The notes: generated from the sequence alone by a model not told the origin. Positions 18,439 through 28,411 are shown, counted from the first letter of the stretch. The stretch: 64,000 bases of DNA from Sphingobacteriia bacterium (GCA_017304675.1 JAFKLS010000021.1:124001-188000); one strand, 5' to 3'. Made by a program: numbers and translations.

Positions 18439-18771
18439 CTAACTGATTTGATTTATCTCTTTCCAGGACTTTCCATTTATTATTCGATAAATCACAGAGG
18501 CTGAAACGCCGTACTCTTTTGCCAGTCTTTTTTTACCATAAACATGAGGATTGTATTTTAACCTTATGTCTCTTACCTGTTCTATTGTTAGTTTGCATTG
18601 CCTGTTGCAAACATTATTGTATTTGCGTAATTGCTCAGGTTGTTTTCCTTTATAGATTGATTTATGCAAATCAGATAAATCTTGAAATGACCATAACTGT
18701 TTGTCAGTTTTGTTAGCGTAAGGAGCTTCCTGAATTTTTAGAAGCTCCTGTTGTATTAATTCTCGGTTCAT
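18439..18771 (-). CDS. Helix-turn-helix DNA-binding protein
   Basis: A 110-residue protein whose C-terminal part (about residues 60-108) is a helix-turn-helix of the type seen in phage and homing-endonuclease-associated proteins: LTIEQVRDIRLKYN, then KKRLAKEYGVSASVIYRIINGKSWKEI. I start it at the ATG at 18771 (MNRELIQQ), 4 bases after the ATPase stop codon, instead of the longer frame that overlaps the ATPase gene. It may regulate the element or help to load the ATPase onto DNA. Confidence 0.65.
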   Translation of the reverse strand: MNRELIQQELLKIQEAPYANKTDKQLWSFQDLSDLHKSIYKGKQPEQLRKYNNVCNRQCKLTIEQVRDIRLKYNPHVYGKKRLAKEYGVSASVIYRIINGKSWKEINQIS

Positions 18772-18775
18772 GGGT

Positions 18776-19663
18776 TTAGTGTTTAAGAAAATCAATTCTC
18801 CAGACGGTTTCATAAGTTTCGGGGAACATATTCATTGTTGTAATCATTTTTTCAATAACTCGGACTGAACGTTCTTTTAAGTTGCTCCAATGATGCCACA
18901 TGAAATCGAGTATGATAACTTTGATTACTTCATCAATAAACTCACCGTTGATGATATCATTGTTTAAAACGATGTCGGCCATCCATCCCCAATGTTCTCC
19001 TTGAGTTAATTCAAAGTCACCGACTTTGCATCTGCTTCTGATAGCGTTTCTGTGAGCGAGTAGTATTGCTTTACTCTTACTTTTCTTACGAGCTTCTGCC
19101 ACTTCATCATCAAATGGTAATTGAAAATTGGAAGTAAAAATGAAGCGCATATTGTTTGTTGGAACTACAAAACCCATCTTACCTTCTTCTCTGAAATTTT
19201 CAATGGCAGCTCTTTGAACATCGCTGAGATTTGACCACTGACTAGTCAGCGATTTTTCATACACGAACTTTTTATCGGTATCAAGAATTTTCTTCATCGT
19301 ATTACAATTTGGTTCGTTTTTGAATATCTCATCGCAATCATCAACATGAATGATAATAGGCTCCATTTCTGGATTGAGATAATTGATTACTGCTAACTGA
19401 ATTCCAAAAGCGAATAGTGAAGTGTTGCCGGTAACGAGAAATGATTGTATGTCTGATGATTTTAATTGTTCTGTAACGGTAAATGTTTTACCAAGACCGG
19501 GTGGAGAGTAAATATATAAGTTACTGTACTTCTCTTGCGAATGTGCATTGATGATGTTTGATATAAGTAAATTCATCCATTCTCTTTTTGCTTTACCTGC
19601 TTTGATGGCTTCAGTTTGTATGTAACTCAAATCAATGTTTTGAGTTGATATAATATTTTCCAT
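18776..19663 (-). CDS. AAA-type P-loop ATPase
   Basis: A 295-residue ATPase with Walker A SPPGLGKT (residues 53-60), Walker B IIIHVDDCDEIF (about 97-108), and a sensor-like FIFTSN stretch. The general form resembles DnaA/DnaC-like loaders and phage DNA-handling ATPases, not the FtsH/AAA protease group. It starts 27 bases after the ParB-methyltransferase gene and is followed by the HTH gene within 4 bases, so the three form one operon. A role in element replication or partition is inferred from this context. Confidence 0.72.
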   Translation of the reverse strand: MENIISTQNIDLSYIQTEAIKAGKAKREWMNLLISNIINAHSQEKYSNLYIYSPPGLGKTFTVTEQLKSSDIQSFLVTGNTSLFAFGIQLAVINYLNPEMEPIIIHVDDCDEIFKNEPNCNTMKKILDTDKKFVYEKSLTSQWSNLSDVQRAAIENFREEGKMGFVVPTNNMRFIFTSNFQLPFDDEVAEARKKSKSKAILLAHRNAIRSRCKVGDFELTQGEHWGWMADIVLNNDIINGEFIDEVIKVIILDFMWHHWSNLKERSVRVIEKMITTMNMFPETYETVWRIDFLKH

Positions 19664-19689
19664 ATTTTATTTTTTAATTGATTAAATAA

Positions 19690-22314
19690 TTAAGCTGCAA
19701 TTTTGATTGAACTATCTTGTTTTGAACTTAAATGATGCTCACATCTTTGAACTGAAATATCGTAGTACTCTTTTTCTTTTTCAATACCAATGAATTTGAA
19801 ACCTTCCATTATGCTGGCTTTTCCAGTTGTACCACTCCCAAAATATATATCCAAACAAACTCCATTTTTTGGGGTGATTAATCTTATTAAGTATTGCATT
19901 AAAAGAGTGGGCTTGACCGTTGGGTGAGTGTTATTTACAATATCTAAGTCTTTATCCTTTTTTGATGCTTTAGGGCAATAGAAAAACTTTGAGGCACCAG
20001 ATTTTATATTATCTTTTGTTCCTGCGGAGATATAATTGTTTTTTCCACCACCATAGGAACCATAGCCGCTTGTTTTGGTTATTGGCCAATGTCCCGTATT
20101 CACTAATCCTGATTGATTATCTAAAAGATTGGCCGCATATTCATCTAAAAATAAATTAGCAGGAAATCTTCCATGAGATGTTTCATTTACAATTATAGAA
20201 TCTGCATTTATGAGATTATTATCTTCATTTTTAGATATTATCGCATGATCATCTATCCTACAATCTTCAATATTTATTGCACCTGTACCCCATTTTAAAA
20301 CATTTGCAGAAACCGTTCCTTCGCTCAAAGGTTTTCTCGCTAATACTATTGGTTCATGTGCTGGTTTTAATGATGTCCCTTGTCCATTACCAATATCATG
20401 AGATTTTGGAAAACCCTGGCCAAAAACCCACATCAATTGATCTCGAATTTCAAAACCGGAAGCCTCAATGTTAGAAGTCATTTTATGATATGTTCTTGGA
20501 CTACCAAATGATAATAGATGACCGCCGGGTTTTAAAACTCTCATACATTCATCCCAAACATTTTTTTGAGGAATTGTAACATCCCATTCTTTGTTTAACA
20601 TTGAAAGCCCATAAGGAGGATCTGTAACTATTGAATCAATTGAGTTATCCGGTAATGTTTTCAATACATCGATATTGTCTTCATTAAAGATGATGGAGCC
20701 ATCATTAAATTCATGTTTTTCGAATACTCTGGTGGGTTGAAATATTTCTTTAATTTTTGAAAATGAAACATTGTCAAAATCTGCAACACTTTGTTCTAAC
20801 ATTTCACAACCAATATTGAAGTATTTTTTTGAAAGCTCTCCTGAGAGAGCTTTTCTGTTCAATAAACAAGTCATTCTGCCAACCACATTTGTTCCTGAGA
20901 AAGGGTCTAATACAACATCACCTTCATCGGTTGTCATTAAGATTGGAACTACGGGTAAAACAGGCGACATTATCGCTGGGTGTGCTTCCTGACAAATTTT
21001 ATATACATCATGATTTTTACCTGTCTTTGCGAAGATGATTTCTCTGATTTGTTGTTCTTGCAGATGTGTATATATTTTTTTATATGGTTTAGAAAGCGAT
21101 TTATTATTATCCCATACTTTACCATCTTTATCTACATCTTTCGCTCCATTACTTATCTCTACTTTTTCTGTGCCATCAGAATAGGTGAGAAGATTGTATT
21201 TTGCTTTCTTTGGATTAACCACGAACCATAAAATGTATTCGACATTATTAATTGGTCTTTTTACATTTTCATTTTGAGGTTTTGGATTTGCTTTCGACCA
21301 TACGATTTTGTCTTTATAAATCAATCCTGTAATTCTTTCAATTGTTTCTTTCAATAATTCAGGAATACCAAGACCAATACCATCATCGTATGTCTCACCC
21401 ACATTAATCATCACATTGGAAGAATCTTTTAGTAATGGAATTAATGAAAGAAAATAATTGGCGATACGTTCGCAGAATTCATATTTACTTTCTTCGTGAC
21501 CAATTTGATTTAAGTCACCATTCTCATAATTTCTTAAAAGATAGTAAGGGATAGAAGTAAATATTGTATCAACGGTTTTGATTAAGCTATCTATATTGCC
21601 TAATTCAATGCAATCAATATGATATGATTTTGCTTTCTCAGGAATTACGAAAGTGTCTTGATACTTATTTTCGAAAAAGTGTCTGTCTTTGATAAACTTA
21701 TTGATATCAGTTATTGAGATTTCACCTTTAAGTAGTTTATCGGTATAACCATAATTATTGGTAATATCAATGTCTTTCCATTTTGATATATATTCAAAAG
21801 TTGGTTCTACATTGAATTTGTTTTGAACAATTTGTTTCATCAAAAAATTATCTTCAAAATCTTTTTCGATAATTGTTTCAACCATTTTGATTAAATCGCC
21901 TTTCCAGCGATAACCAACAGCAACTTCAATATTTTTTTCACGATTGTAAGGTTCGCCATTCTTGGTTTTGCATCCTTGTTTTTTTGGGTAGAGTTTATAA
22001 TATGCTTTTACTTCACTCACTTCATCACCCGGTGTTTTTTTGCGATACTGATTAAATAACATGCGTAGATAAACACTGGGTTCATCAGGATGTACTACAG
22101 CATAAGCTTCAGTAGAGCCTAAATTTTGAATGGCAGCAACTCTGCGATAACCATCAAGAATAACACCTGATTCGGTGATGTGAATCGGACTTTTCTGTCC
22201 ATGTGCTTTAATTGATGCAGTTAATTCATCAATTGATTGTTGTTGGTAGAATTCTTTCAATTCTACATTTTCTTTTAAAGTGTCGATAGACACTGTTTTA
22301 AATGATTGTTTCAT
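19690..22314 (-). CDS. ParB-like domain fused to two DNA methyltransferase domains
   Basis: An 874-residue fusion. Residues 1-80 are a ParB/sulfiredoxin-like domain (SIDELTASIKAHGQKSPIHI, VILDGYRRVAAIQNLG). Two beta-class N4/N6 DNA methyltransferase modules follow, each with motif IV before motif I. Module one has TSIPYYLL at about 253 and LDPFSGTNVVG at about 472. Module two has TDPPYGLSM at about 564 and LDIYFGSGTTG at about 821. In module one the usual DPPY/SPPY is changed to SIPY, so its catalysis may be weakened or altered. Phage and plasmid proteins with ParB plus one methyltransferase are known; two modules are less usual. No restriction enzyme is adjacent, so it is an orphan methyltransferase. 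Confidence 0.85.
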   Translation of the reverse strand: MKQSFKTVSIDTLKENVELKEFYQQQSIDELTASIKAHGQKSPIHITESGVILDGYRRVAAIQNLGSTEAYAVVHPDEPSVYLRMLFNQYRKKTPGDEVSEVKAYYKLYPKKQGCKTKNGEPYNREKNIEVAVGYRWKGDLIKMVETIIEKDFEDNFLMKQIVQNKFNVEPTFEYISKWKDIDITNNYGYTDKLLKGEISITDINKFIKDRHFFENKYQDTFVIPEKAKSYHIDCIELGNIDSLIKTVDTIFTSIPYYLLRNYENGDLNQIGHEESKYEFCERIANYFLSLIPLLKDSSNVMINVGETYDDGIGLGIPELLKETIERITGLIYKDKIVWSKANPKPQNENVKRPINNVEYILWFVVNPKKAKYNLLTYSDGTEKVEISNGAKDVDKDGKVWDNNKSLSKPYKKIYTHLQEQQIREIIFAKTGKNHDVYKICQEAHPAIMSPVLPVVPILMTTDEGDVVLDPFSGTNVVGRMTCLLNRKALSGELSKKYFNIGCEMLEQSVADFDNVSFSKIKEIFQPTRVFEKHEFNDGSIIFNEDNIDVLKTLPDNSIDSIVTDPPYGLSMLNKEWDVTIPQKNVWDECMRVLKPGGHLLSFGSPRTYHKMTSNIEASGFEIRDQLMWVFGQGFPKSHDIGNGQGTSLKPAHEPIVLARKPLSEGTVSANVLKWGTGAINIEDCRIDDHAIISKNEDNNLINADSIIVNETSHGRFPANLFLDEYAANLLDNQSGLVNTGHWPITKTSGYGSYGGGKNNYISAGTKDNIKSGASKFFYCPKASKKDKDLDIVNNTHPTVKPTLLMQYLIRLITPKNGVCLDIYFGSGTTGKASIMEGFKFIGIEKEKEYYDISVQRCEHHLSSKQDSSIKIAA

Positions 22315-22352
22315 TTTATTTGAATTTAAATTTTACTAATTTTCCATGTTAT

Positions 22353-22457
22353 TATTTACCAATGATTTTAAAGCAAAAAAATATCTTACCTGATAAGGTA
22401 AACCCTTTTAGCCTTTAATCCATATTTATATTTACCAATGATTTTTAATCAAAAAAA
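22353..22457. repeat. Pair of 29-bp direct repeats before the ParB-methyltransferase operon
   Basis: Near-identical 29-base copies lie at 22353-22381 and 22429-22457, both beginning TATTTACCAATGATTTT and ending in a run of A. They are spaced 76 bases apart, centre to centre. Between them is the small hairpin TTACC-TGATAA-GGTAA. They sit in the only untranslated gap before the operon, so they are candidate operator or partition (ParB-like) sites. Confidence 0.6.
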
Positions 22458-22465
22458 ATGCATTT

Positions 22466-23206
22466 CTATAATGCAGATTGTGCCCACTTATCATTTTTAT
22501 ACTGATAAAAATCTTCGATAAATTCTTTCATTAATTCATGTGTATGTACCAGTTCTTTTTTTAATTTCTCTGGATCATTACCTAATGAATTTATATCAGC
22601 ATCTTGTAAATACAACTCCATATCTTCTAATGCGATACTTGCCAGCCAACTCAATTCGGGAACTGCATCCATTCTACGATTTCTTCTATCTTCTTCAATT
22701 TGAAAATTATATTCGGGAATCTTTATTTTACTTAACAGTTTTTCTATCACTTTTCTTTTAGCACTTTGAATAAAGTCTTTATCTGATTCAATTTTTTCTT
22801 TTAGTTTTTCAAGATTTGTTTCCTCAGATTTTCCCATGAATACAACAACATTTTTTACTTTTCCCTTTTCATCTATAAAACCAACATTTGCGTTTATATA
22901 GATAGCATCGTTAGCTCTTTTTTCAGTATAGGCATTTAAGTATATTGTTGGATTTAAAATTCGATATAATCTTTCCCTGGTTATGTAAAGCCTGTTTATT
23001 TTAACTAAATCAGCTTTACGTTTATTGAATTGATAATCCAACTCTTTTTCAATTTCCTGATAATATCCAAGTAAATCATGTAAATCGAATTCTCTTACAT
23101 TATTCCAAACCTGTTGGTCGGTCTCCGGTTTATCATCGATTGCAGCAATTGCTTTCTCGATAATGGTAAGACTCAGAATTCTTGATTTTTTTGGTTTAGC
23201 TATCAT
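22466..23206 (-). CDS. Hypothetical protein, first gene of the minus-strand module
   Basis: A 246-residue soluble, highly charged protein with no family I recognise. The N-terminal half is mostly helical (about residues 30-85, DLLGYYQEIEKELDYQFNKRKADLVKIN). The middle has strand-like stretches (YINANVGFIDEKGKVKNVVVFMG), and the C-terminus is again helical. It is transcribed away from the candidate origin at 23207-23663, divergent from the primase-helicase gene. Replication or copy-control would fit but is a guess. Confidence 0.5.
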   Translation of the reverse strand: MIAKPKKSRILSLTIIEKAIAAIDDKPETDQQVWNNVREFDLHDLLGYYQEIEKELDYQFNKRKADLVKINRLYITRERLYRILNPTIYLNAYTEKRANDAIYINANVGFIDEKGKVKNVVVFMGKSEETNLEKLKEKIESDKDFIQSAKRKVIEKLLSKIKIPEYNFQIEEDRRNRRMDAVPELSWLASIALEDMELYLQDADINSLGNDPEKLKKELVHTHELMKEFIEDFYQYKNDKWAQSAL

Positions 23207-23663
23207 TATTTATTCTTTGATGACACAAAGCTAGGAAACTTTTCCATTCCATGCAAATATTTTTTTGGAAGTAATAAAATTCTTCTTTTTTCAATCAGAT
23301 TGCCATTATGCCAAACAAAGTAAATAGGTCTTCAGATCCCGGGATACTTCAGACGAGTATAATTGTTTAGGGGGCGGGAGGGCGGCAGGGGGAAGTCTGA
23401 ATCCCCTCTTATATATAGGGGGCTGGTATTAAAAAAGAGGGGGTCAGATATTAAAGCGAAATTTTTGCCGAAAAAATCCTTATTTGAATAATTATTTATA
23501 AAAACGAAAAAAAATCTGGAAAAAAATTTTTAGAAAATTTCAAAAGTCACTTCACTTAATTAAAACTAACGTGTATTGTTTATTTAAGTGAAGGAAATAA
23601 AATTATTAATGAACCCTCTTCAGAGTAACTGTCCTTCACCAGTGAAAAGTTGGGGGTTTTGAT
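23207..23663. other. Divergent intergenic region, candidate replication origin/control site
   Basis: This 457-base gap separates the two divergent arms of the replication-type module. It contains a canonical G-quadruplex motif at 23370-23392 (four G-runs of at least three) in otherwise AT-rich DNA. A 10-base inverted repeat, CTTCACTTAA (23550-23559) and TTAAGTGAAG (23584-23593), and a shorter palindrome TTCACCAGTGAA (23635-23646), lie next to the start of the primase-helicase gene. They look like operator sites. No gene is visible in it. Confidence 0.5.
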
Positions 23664-26138
23664 TTGAAAATGAAAACAATAAATGAAATTGAAACAATTG
23701 GACATTTAACTGGTATGACTTACACAATCACCATCGACCCAACATCACAGCAACATAAACCAACCAAGAAACAAATGGGGAAAATTACCAATCATTTAAA
23801 CTTGGTAACTGGTCTTACGATAAATGAGTTCGCCACTTACTCAACTACTCCTTATAGTTACTCATGGAGCGGAGGATTATTTAATGGAAAGATTTGTAAT
23901 GCGAATTGGTATCAACAATCAGTATTTGCACTGGATTTTGATAAAGGGTTAATAACAATTGATGATGCACTTAAAAGATTAAATGAATTGGAAATATTTC
24001 CTCAGTTATGGTATAGCACTTTTTCGGATAGCCCCAGATTAAGAAAGTTTAGAATAATATTCTTTGTTGATGAAGCAGTAGAAAATGAAGCAGTAAGAGA
24101 ATTGATTTCAACATCACTTTTGCGTTTATTCCCAGAAGCTGATAAACAATGTAAAAATGCATGTAGAATATTTCTTGGCGGAAAAGAAGCCCATGTATTA
24201 AACCAGCAGCCTATTCAACTCAAAAGACTGGTAGATATTTTATGCATCAATATAATAGCAAAAGACTCTGGGAAGACCAGGAAGATTCCAGCTAATTTTT
24301 CTATATATAAATCCAGTACCAATTCTGTCTCAAAACAGGCACTTCTATATAATAACTATAGAAATGTACATTCTGGGACAAGTTCAACAACAATCACTAC
24401 ATCCATAGAAGGGGGCGAGGTTATTGATTTTGATGTAGCAAGACAACGAATTAAAATATTTGATGAATTTTTAAAAGGAGAATGGTTGCACCATGATGAA
24501 CTTTTTGGACTGGCAACAAACCTCTATTATGTAAGAGGTGGAAAAAAATTAATGAAAGAAACAATGGAGCATTATAATCAATCAGGTAAAACACATTATA
24601 CAGATAATAACTTCAATATCCTAACCTACTTGAAAAAAGTATCCTATCCACCCATTCCTATCCATTCATTCTCGCCATATAAAGAGGACGATGATTTACA
24701 TGATTTGATTTCAGCTACCAAAGACCAACGGGGTCATATAGAACAGATTGAACCAATTGTAAGAATGTCGCTGGGCGAAGCAGAAACACTGTTTTTAGAC
24801 CGCTTTCGGGAAGTAATGGATGATTGTAATACTGATAAAATACATCTGTTTATTCTACCCACAGCCATTGGAAAGACGGAAAGGATACTATCAGCGAAAG
24901 CCACGATATCCGCTCCCACAAACAGTTTGAAGGATGAAATTGGAAATAGAATGCAAGTAGAATATGTCACCACGCCGGATGCAGTTGTTTTTGAAAACAG
25001 TTCCATCAACAGAAAATTAGAGTATTACTATTCCATTGGATTACCCAAGAAAGCAACGGCTGTTTTGTATGATGTTATTAGTGAAAAGAACTCTTGGAAA
25101 TATTCGACCAACGATATTATTCAAGCCGATGAGTATTTATCTAAATTAAAATCATCTTATTATTCTACTAATACAATTCTTACTACTCATGCAAGAGCAA
25201 TACATTCTGATTTTAATCACGATACAATAATATTCGATGAAGATCCACTGAACTCACTTATAGATATAAAACAAGTATCAATTAGCGATATTCAAAAATT
25301 GGACAATCAAACAAGATTAAATAACAATGATTTAAACAATATCATTAACTATCTTAAATCAACAAATCCTTCAGAAATAATTTCAACTCCTTTATTCGCC
25401 GTTGATATTGATGCATTAGTTGATAAGGTTACAGTATCAACAATTCAAACCAACATTTTTGATTTTTTCAATAGCTCGTACTTGATGAAGGATGAACTGA
25501 ATTATGATGTTATACATTATGTGGTGAAGCGGCAACTACCTAAGAATAAAAAAATAATCATTCTTTCTGCAACTCTTCCCATTTACATCTACCGAAAACT
25601 ATATGGCGATAGATTGAATGTAATTGATATCAGAGATGTTGAACAACAGGGTCAAATTGTTCAATACACAAACCGTTCATGTTCTCGAAATTCATTGCAA
25701 CGCTATGTAAGTGATATTAATAAAACTGTTGGAGATAAACCAGTAATTACATTTAAATCATTCCAACATCATTTTAAAAATCCGGTTGATGAAATGTATT
25801 TTGGGAATTGCAGTGGGTATGACAATTTAAAAGGAAAAGATATTGCAGTAGTTGGCACACCACACCGAGATAATATTCAATACTTATTAACTGCAAAAGT
25901 TTTGGGAATTGATTTTAAAACAATAGATACAACAATGAGTTTTCAGAAAATAGAATACAATGGATTTAAATTCAAATTCAATACCTACGACAATGAAGAA
26001 CTCAGAAATATTCAACTTGCTTTCATTGAAAGCGATTTAATTCAGGCTGTTGGCAGGGCGAGAACATTAAGAACGAATGCAACTGTAGATGTGTATTCTA
26101 ACTTCCCTTTGAGGATTAGCAATCAGATCATTTATTAG
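23664..26138 (+). CDS. Primase-like domain fused to an SF2 helicase (replication protein)
   Basis: An 824-residue protein. The N-terminal third has features of an archaeo-eukaryotic primase/PrimPol fold: FALDFDKG with Asp91 and Asp93, and STFSDSPRLRKFRIIFFVDE at about 119-138. The C-terminal half is a superfamily 2 helicase with Walker A TAIGKTER (Lys404), DEDP box (Asp525-Pro528), motif III LSATLP at about 635, and motif VI QAVGRAR at about 793. A primase-helicase fusion is the usual replication initiator of mobile replicons, so the element probably replicates after excision. Two adjacent ATG codons (23664 and 23670) can serve as start. Primase assignment is less certain than helicase. Confidence 0.75.
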   Translation: MKMKTINEIETIGHLTGMTYTITIDPTSQQHKPTKKQMGKITNHLNLVTGLTINEFATYSTTPYSYSWSGGLFNGKICNANWYQQSVFALDFDKGLITIDDALKRLNELEIFPQLWYSTFSDSPRLRKFRIIFFVDEAVENEAVRELISTSLLRLFPEADKQCKNACRIFLGGKEAHVLNQQPIQLKRLVDILCINIIAKDSGKTRKIPANFSIYKSSTNSVSKQALLYNNYRNVHSGTSSTTITTSIEGGEVIDFDVARQRIKIFDEFLKGEWLHHDELFGLATNLYYVRGGKKLMKETMEHYNQSGKTHYTDNNFNILTYLKKVSYPPIPIHSFSPYKEDDDLHDLISATKDQRGHIEQIEPIVRMSLGEAETLFLDRFREVMDDCNTDKIHLFILPTAIGKTERILSAKATISAPTNSLKDEIGNRMQVEYVTTPDAVVFENSSINRKLEYYYSIGLPKKATAVLYDVISEKNSWKYSTNDIIQADEYLSKLKSSYYSTNTILTTHARAIHSDFNHDTIIFDEDPLNSLIDIKQVSISDIQKLDNQTRLNNNDLNNIINYLKSTNPSEIISTPLFAVDIDALVDKVTVSTIQTNIFDFFNSSYLMKDELNYDVIHYVVKRQLPKNKKIIILSATLPIYIYRKLYGDRLNVIDIRDVEQQGQIVQYTNRSCSRNSLQRYVSDINKTVGDKPVITFKSFQHHFKNPVDEMYFGNCSGYDNLKGKDIAVVGTPHRDNIQYLLTAKVLGIDFKTIDTTMSFQKIEYNGFKFKFNTYDNEELRNIQLAFIESDLIQAVGRARTLRTNATVDVYSNFPLRISNQIIY

Positions 26139-26516
26139 TTTCAACTTTTCCCTTAAATAGGAAAAGTGATTTCAGGTACTAGTGAATATTTTTTGAAATA
26201 AAATTGAATTACCTTCTTAGGTACCCCCATTCATAAGTGACATTTCCCGGAAATCGGAAAAGTAAAAATAGATGTGAATGGGTGAAATCAATAAACTTAA
26301 ATGATCTTTGAAAGATGTAATGTATTCGTAAGAAAATTATATTTACTTTTCGTATAGTAAGGCTAAGTATAAATTTGCAGATTAACTCAATAATAAAATA
26401 TGGTTATTAAAATCATTATCTTCCATTGGAATAAAATTAAGAGGAACTAAAAATCACCTAATTATATTATTAGTTTGATAGTATTGTTTAATCTTAAAAC
26501 TTTTAAAAATATTCGA
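26139..26516. other. Gene-free stretch between replication module and cargo
   Basis: ACTTTTCC (26144-26151) pairs with GGAAAAGT (26160-26167), a hairpin just after the primase-helicase stop. It has no clear T-run, so it may act as a weak terminator or mRNA end. The rest is AT-rich and should hold the promoter of the cargo operon. No further gene is seen. Confidence 0.4.
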
Positions 26517-27521
26517 ATGAAAGTTTTTCTAAAAAGATTTTTTTTGTATTTTATATTTTTGTCCTTTAGCAGCTGTAATGGTCAAGAGGTAACTCAGAAA
26601 AGTAAATATTTGAGTTTAATTAATACAATAAAATTTTCTGATATTAAGGGCCGTATTGATCATTTCACTTATGATTTGCAGAACGGGAAAATATATATAG
26701 CAGCATTAGGGAATAATACGGTTGAAGAAATAGATATCAAAAATTTTACAAGGACTCACACTATCCAAAATTTTTCTGAACCCCAAGGAATTGTGTATCT
26801 ACCTAAAAAGAGATGTATTGCAGTTGCAAATGGCGCAAATGGTAAATGTGATTTTATCAGTACAAAATCTTATGATAAAATAAAATCTATACAATTAGAT
26901 GATAATGCTGATAATATCAGATACGATTCATTAAACGAAAAAATATATGTAGGTTTTGGCAATGGTGGAATAGCCATAATAGATGCCGATACTTTTGATT
27001 TAATAAATACTATTCCTTTAGTTGCGCATCCTGAATCTTTTCAAATTGAATATTCTACAAATAAAATGTATGTTAATATTCCTGATAAGAAAATGATAGC
27101 AGTAATAGACCTAATAAAAAACAAAGTGGTTGAACAAAGGTTAGTCGAAGAAGCTAGTTCTAATTTTCCTATGAGTATAAATCAAGATTCACATTTGTTA
27201 TTTATTGGCTGTAGAAACCCTTCCAAATTGTTAATACAAGATTCCTATACAGGCAAATCAAAAACGTCAATACCGATAAGCAGCGATGTTGATGATATTT
27301 TTTTTGACAAAGTAAGAAAAAGATTATATATAAGTTGTGGGGAAGGTAGTGTTAATATAATTGAACAAAAAAATATCAATGAATATTCATTACTTGAAAA
27401 GATGATTACTCATTCAGGCAGCAGAACTTCTTTATTTATTCCAGAATTCAATTATTTTATTGTTGCTTCCCCATCAAAAATTAATAGAGATGCTCAATTG
27501 TTAATTTATAAAACAAATTAG
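26517..27521 (+). CDS. YncE-like beta-propeller lipoprotein
   Basis: A 334-residue exported protein. The ATG at 26517 gives a clean lipoprotein signal (MKVFLKRFFLYFIFLSFSSC) with the lipid-attachment Cys in FSSC. The rest consists of repeated blade-like units such as DLQNGKIYIAALGNNTVEEIDI and YDSLNEKIYVGFGNGGIAIIDAD, typical of YVTN/YncE beta-propellers. It should sit on the outer face of the periplasm. It precedes the ChrB-AraC regulator by 23 bases and probably belongs to the same operon. A binding or electron-transfer accessory role is possible; none is proven. Confidence 0.72.
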   Translation: MKVFLKRFFLYFIFLSFSSCNGQEVTQKSKYLSLINTIKFSDIKGRIDHFTYDLQNGKIYIAALGNNTVEEIDIKNFTRTHTIQNFSEPQGIVYLPKKRCIAVANGANGKCDFISTKSYDKIKSIQLDDNADNIRYDSLNEKIYVGFGNGGIAIIDADTFDLINTIPLVAHPESFQIEYSTNKMYVNIPDKKMIAVIDLIKNKVVEQRLVEEASSNFPMSINQDSHLLFIGCRNPSKLLIQDSYTGKSKTSIPISSDVDDIFFDKVRKRLYISCGEGSVNIIEQKNINEYSLLEKMITHSGSRTSLFIPEFNYFIVASPSKINRDAQLLIYKTN

Positions 27522-27544
27522 TTTTTTAAAATTCTTAAACTATT

Positions 27545-28411
27545 ATGAAATGGATAACTAGGGAACGACCAAAAATTGACCGAATAGCTTGTCCTTGGTT
27601 AATTAAAAAATTTGTAGATAAGAAAGCAGAGTTTATTTATGCGCCTTATGACTTAGTAATCTCAAAAGCCAAGGAATCAAATGCTATTCCGTTTGATATC
27701 CCGAATGTTGAATATACTCATTACGAACATTACTGCACATTTGATTATATAATCAAAAAACATAGAATTAATGATAAAGCAATAAATATAATTGCAGACA
27801 TAGTTAGAGGTGCAGATACAGACCATTATGAAATTGCAGATGAAGCAGCAGGGTTAATGGCAATTTCATCTGGGTTGTCTTATAATATTACAGACGATTA
27901 TAAACTACTTGAATATGGGATGATTATTTATGATGCTTTATATAGTTGGGCAAAAAATTTATATAAACAAAAACATTTACAAAATAGTCCCTTTGAAGAA
28001 TTGCTTCATGAAGTCTATCAAAAATATCTGAAAGGTAGTAACTATAAAAAAACTCCGAATTGGGTAAAGGAGTTAAAGGTGATTATTCAAGATCAGATTG
28101 ATGCTCAAATTTTTGCTCTTGACCTTAAAAAAGTATCATCAGAATTAGCATTAAACCCTTCTTATTTGTCACGTGAATTTTCTAAATATTTTAATGATTT
28201 AAATTTTGGGGAGTTTATTAGAAATAAAAGAATTGAAAAAGCAATAGAATTAATGCATAATAATAAACTTTCATTAACAGAAATTGCATACCTCACAGGC
28301 TTTTCAGACCAAAGCCATTTCAACAGAATATTCAAGCAATACAAGGGGCAAAATCCTTCTTTATTCAGAAAAAATATTCTAAAAGGTAAATCAAATACAA
28401 AAGGTAAATAG
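27545..28411 (+). CDS. ChrB-type chromate-resistance domain fused to an AraC regulator
   Basis: A 288-residue fusion. Residues 2-150 match the ChrB C-terminal domain: KWITRERPKIDRIACPWLI, KKFVDKKAEFIYAP, THYEHYCTFDYII with His and Cys residues that could bind a ligand or metal, and DADTDHYEIADEAAGL-like DIVRGADTDHYEIADEA. Residues about 185-282 form an AraC helix-turn-helix pair (VSSELALNPSYLSREFSKYF and LSLTEIAYLTGFSDQSHFNRIFK). ChrB senses chromate in known systems. Here it is joined to a different DNA-binding domain, which suggests a one-component sensor for the efflux operon that starts 50 bases downstream. Confidence 0.87.
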   Translation: MKWITRERPKIDRIACPWLIKKFVDKKAEFIYAPYDLVISKAKESNAIPFDIPNVEYTHYEHYCTFDYIIKKHRINDKAINIIADIVRGADTDHYEIADEAAGLMAISSGLSYNITDDYKLLEYGMIIYDALYSWAKNLYKQKHLQNSPFEELLHEVYQKYLKGSNYKKTPNWVKELKVIIQDQIDAQIFALDLKKVSSELALNPSYLSREFSKYFNDLNFGEFIRNKRIEKAIELMHNNKLSLTEIAYLTGFSDQSHFNRIFKQYKGQNPSLFRKNILKGKSNTKGK

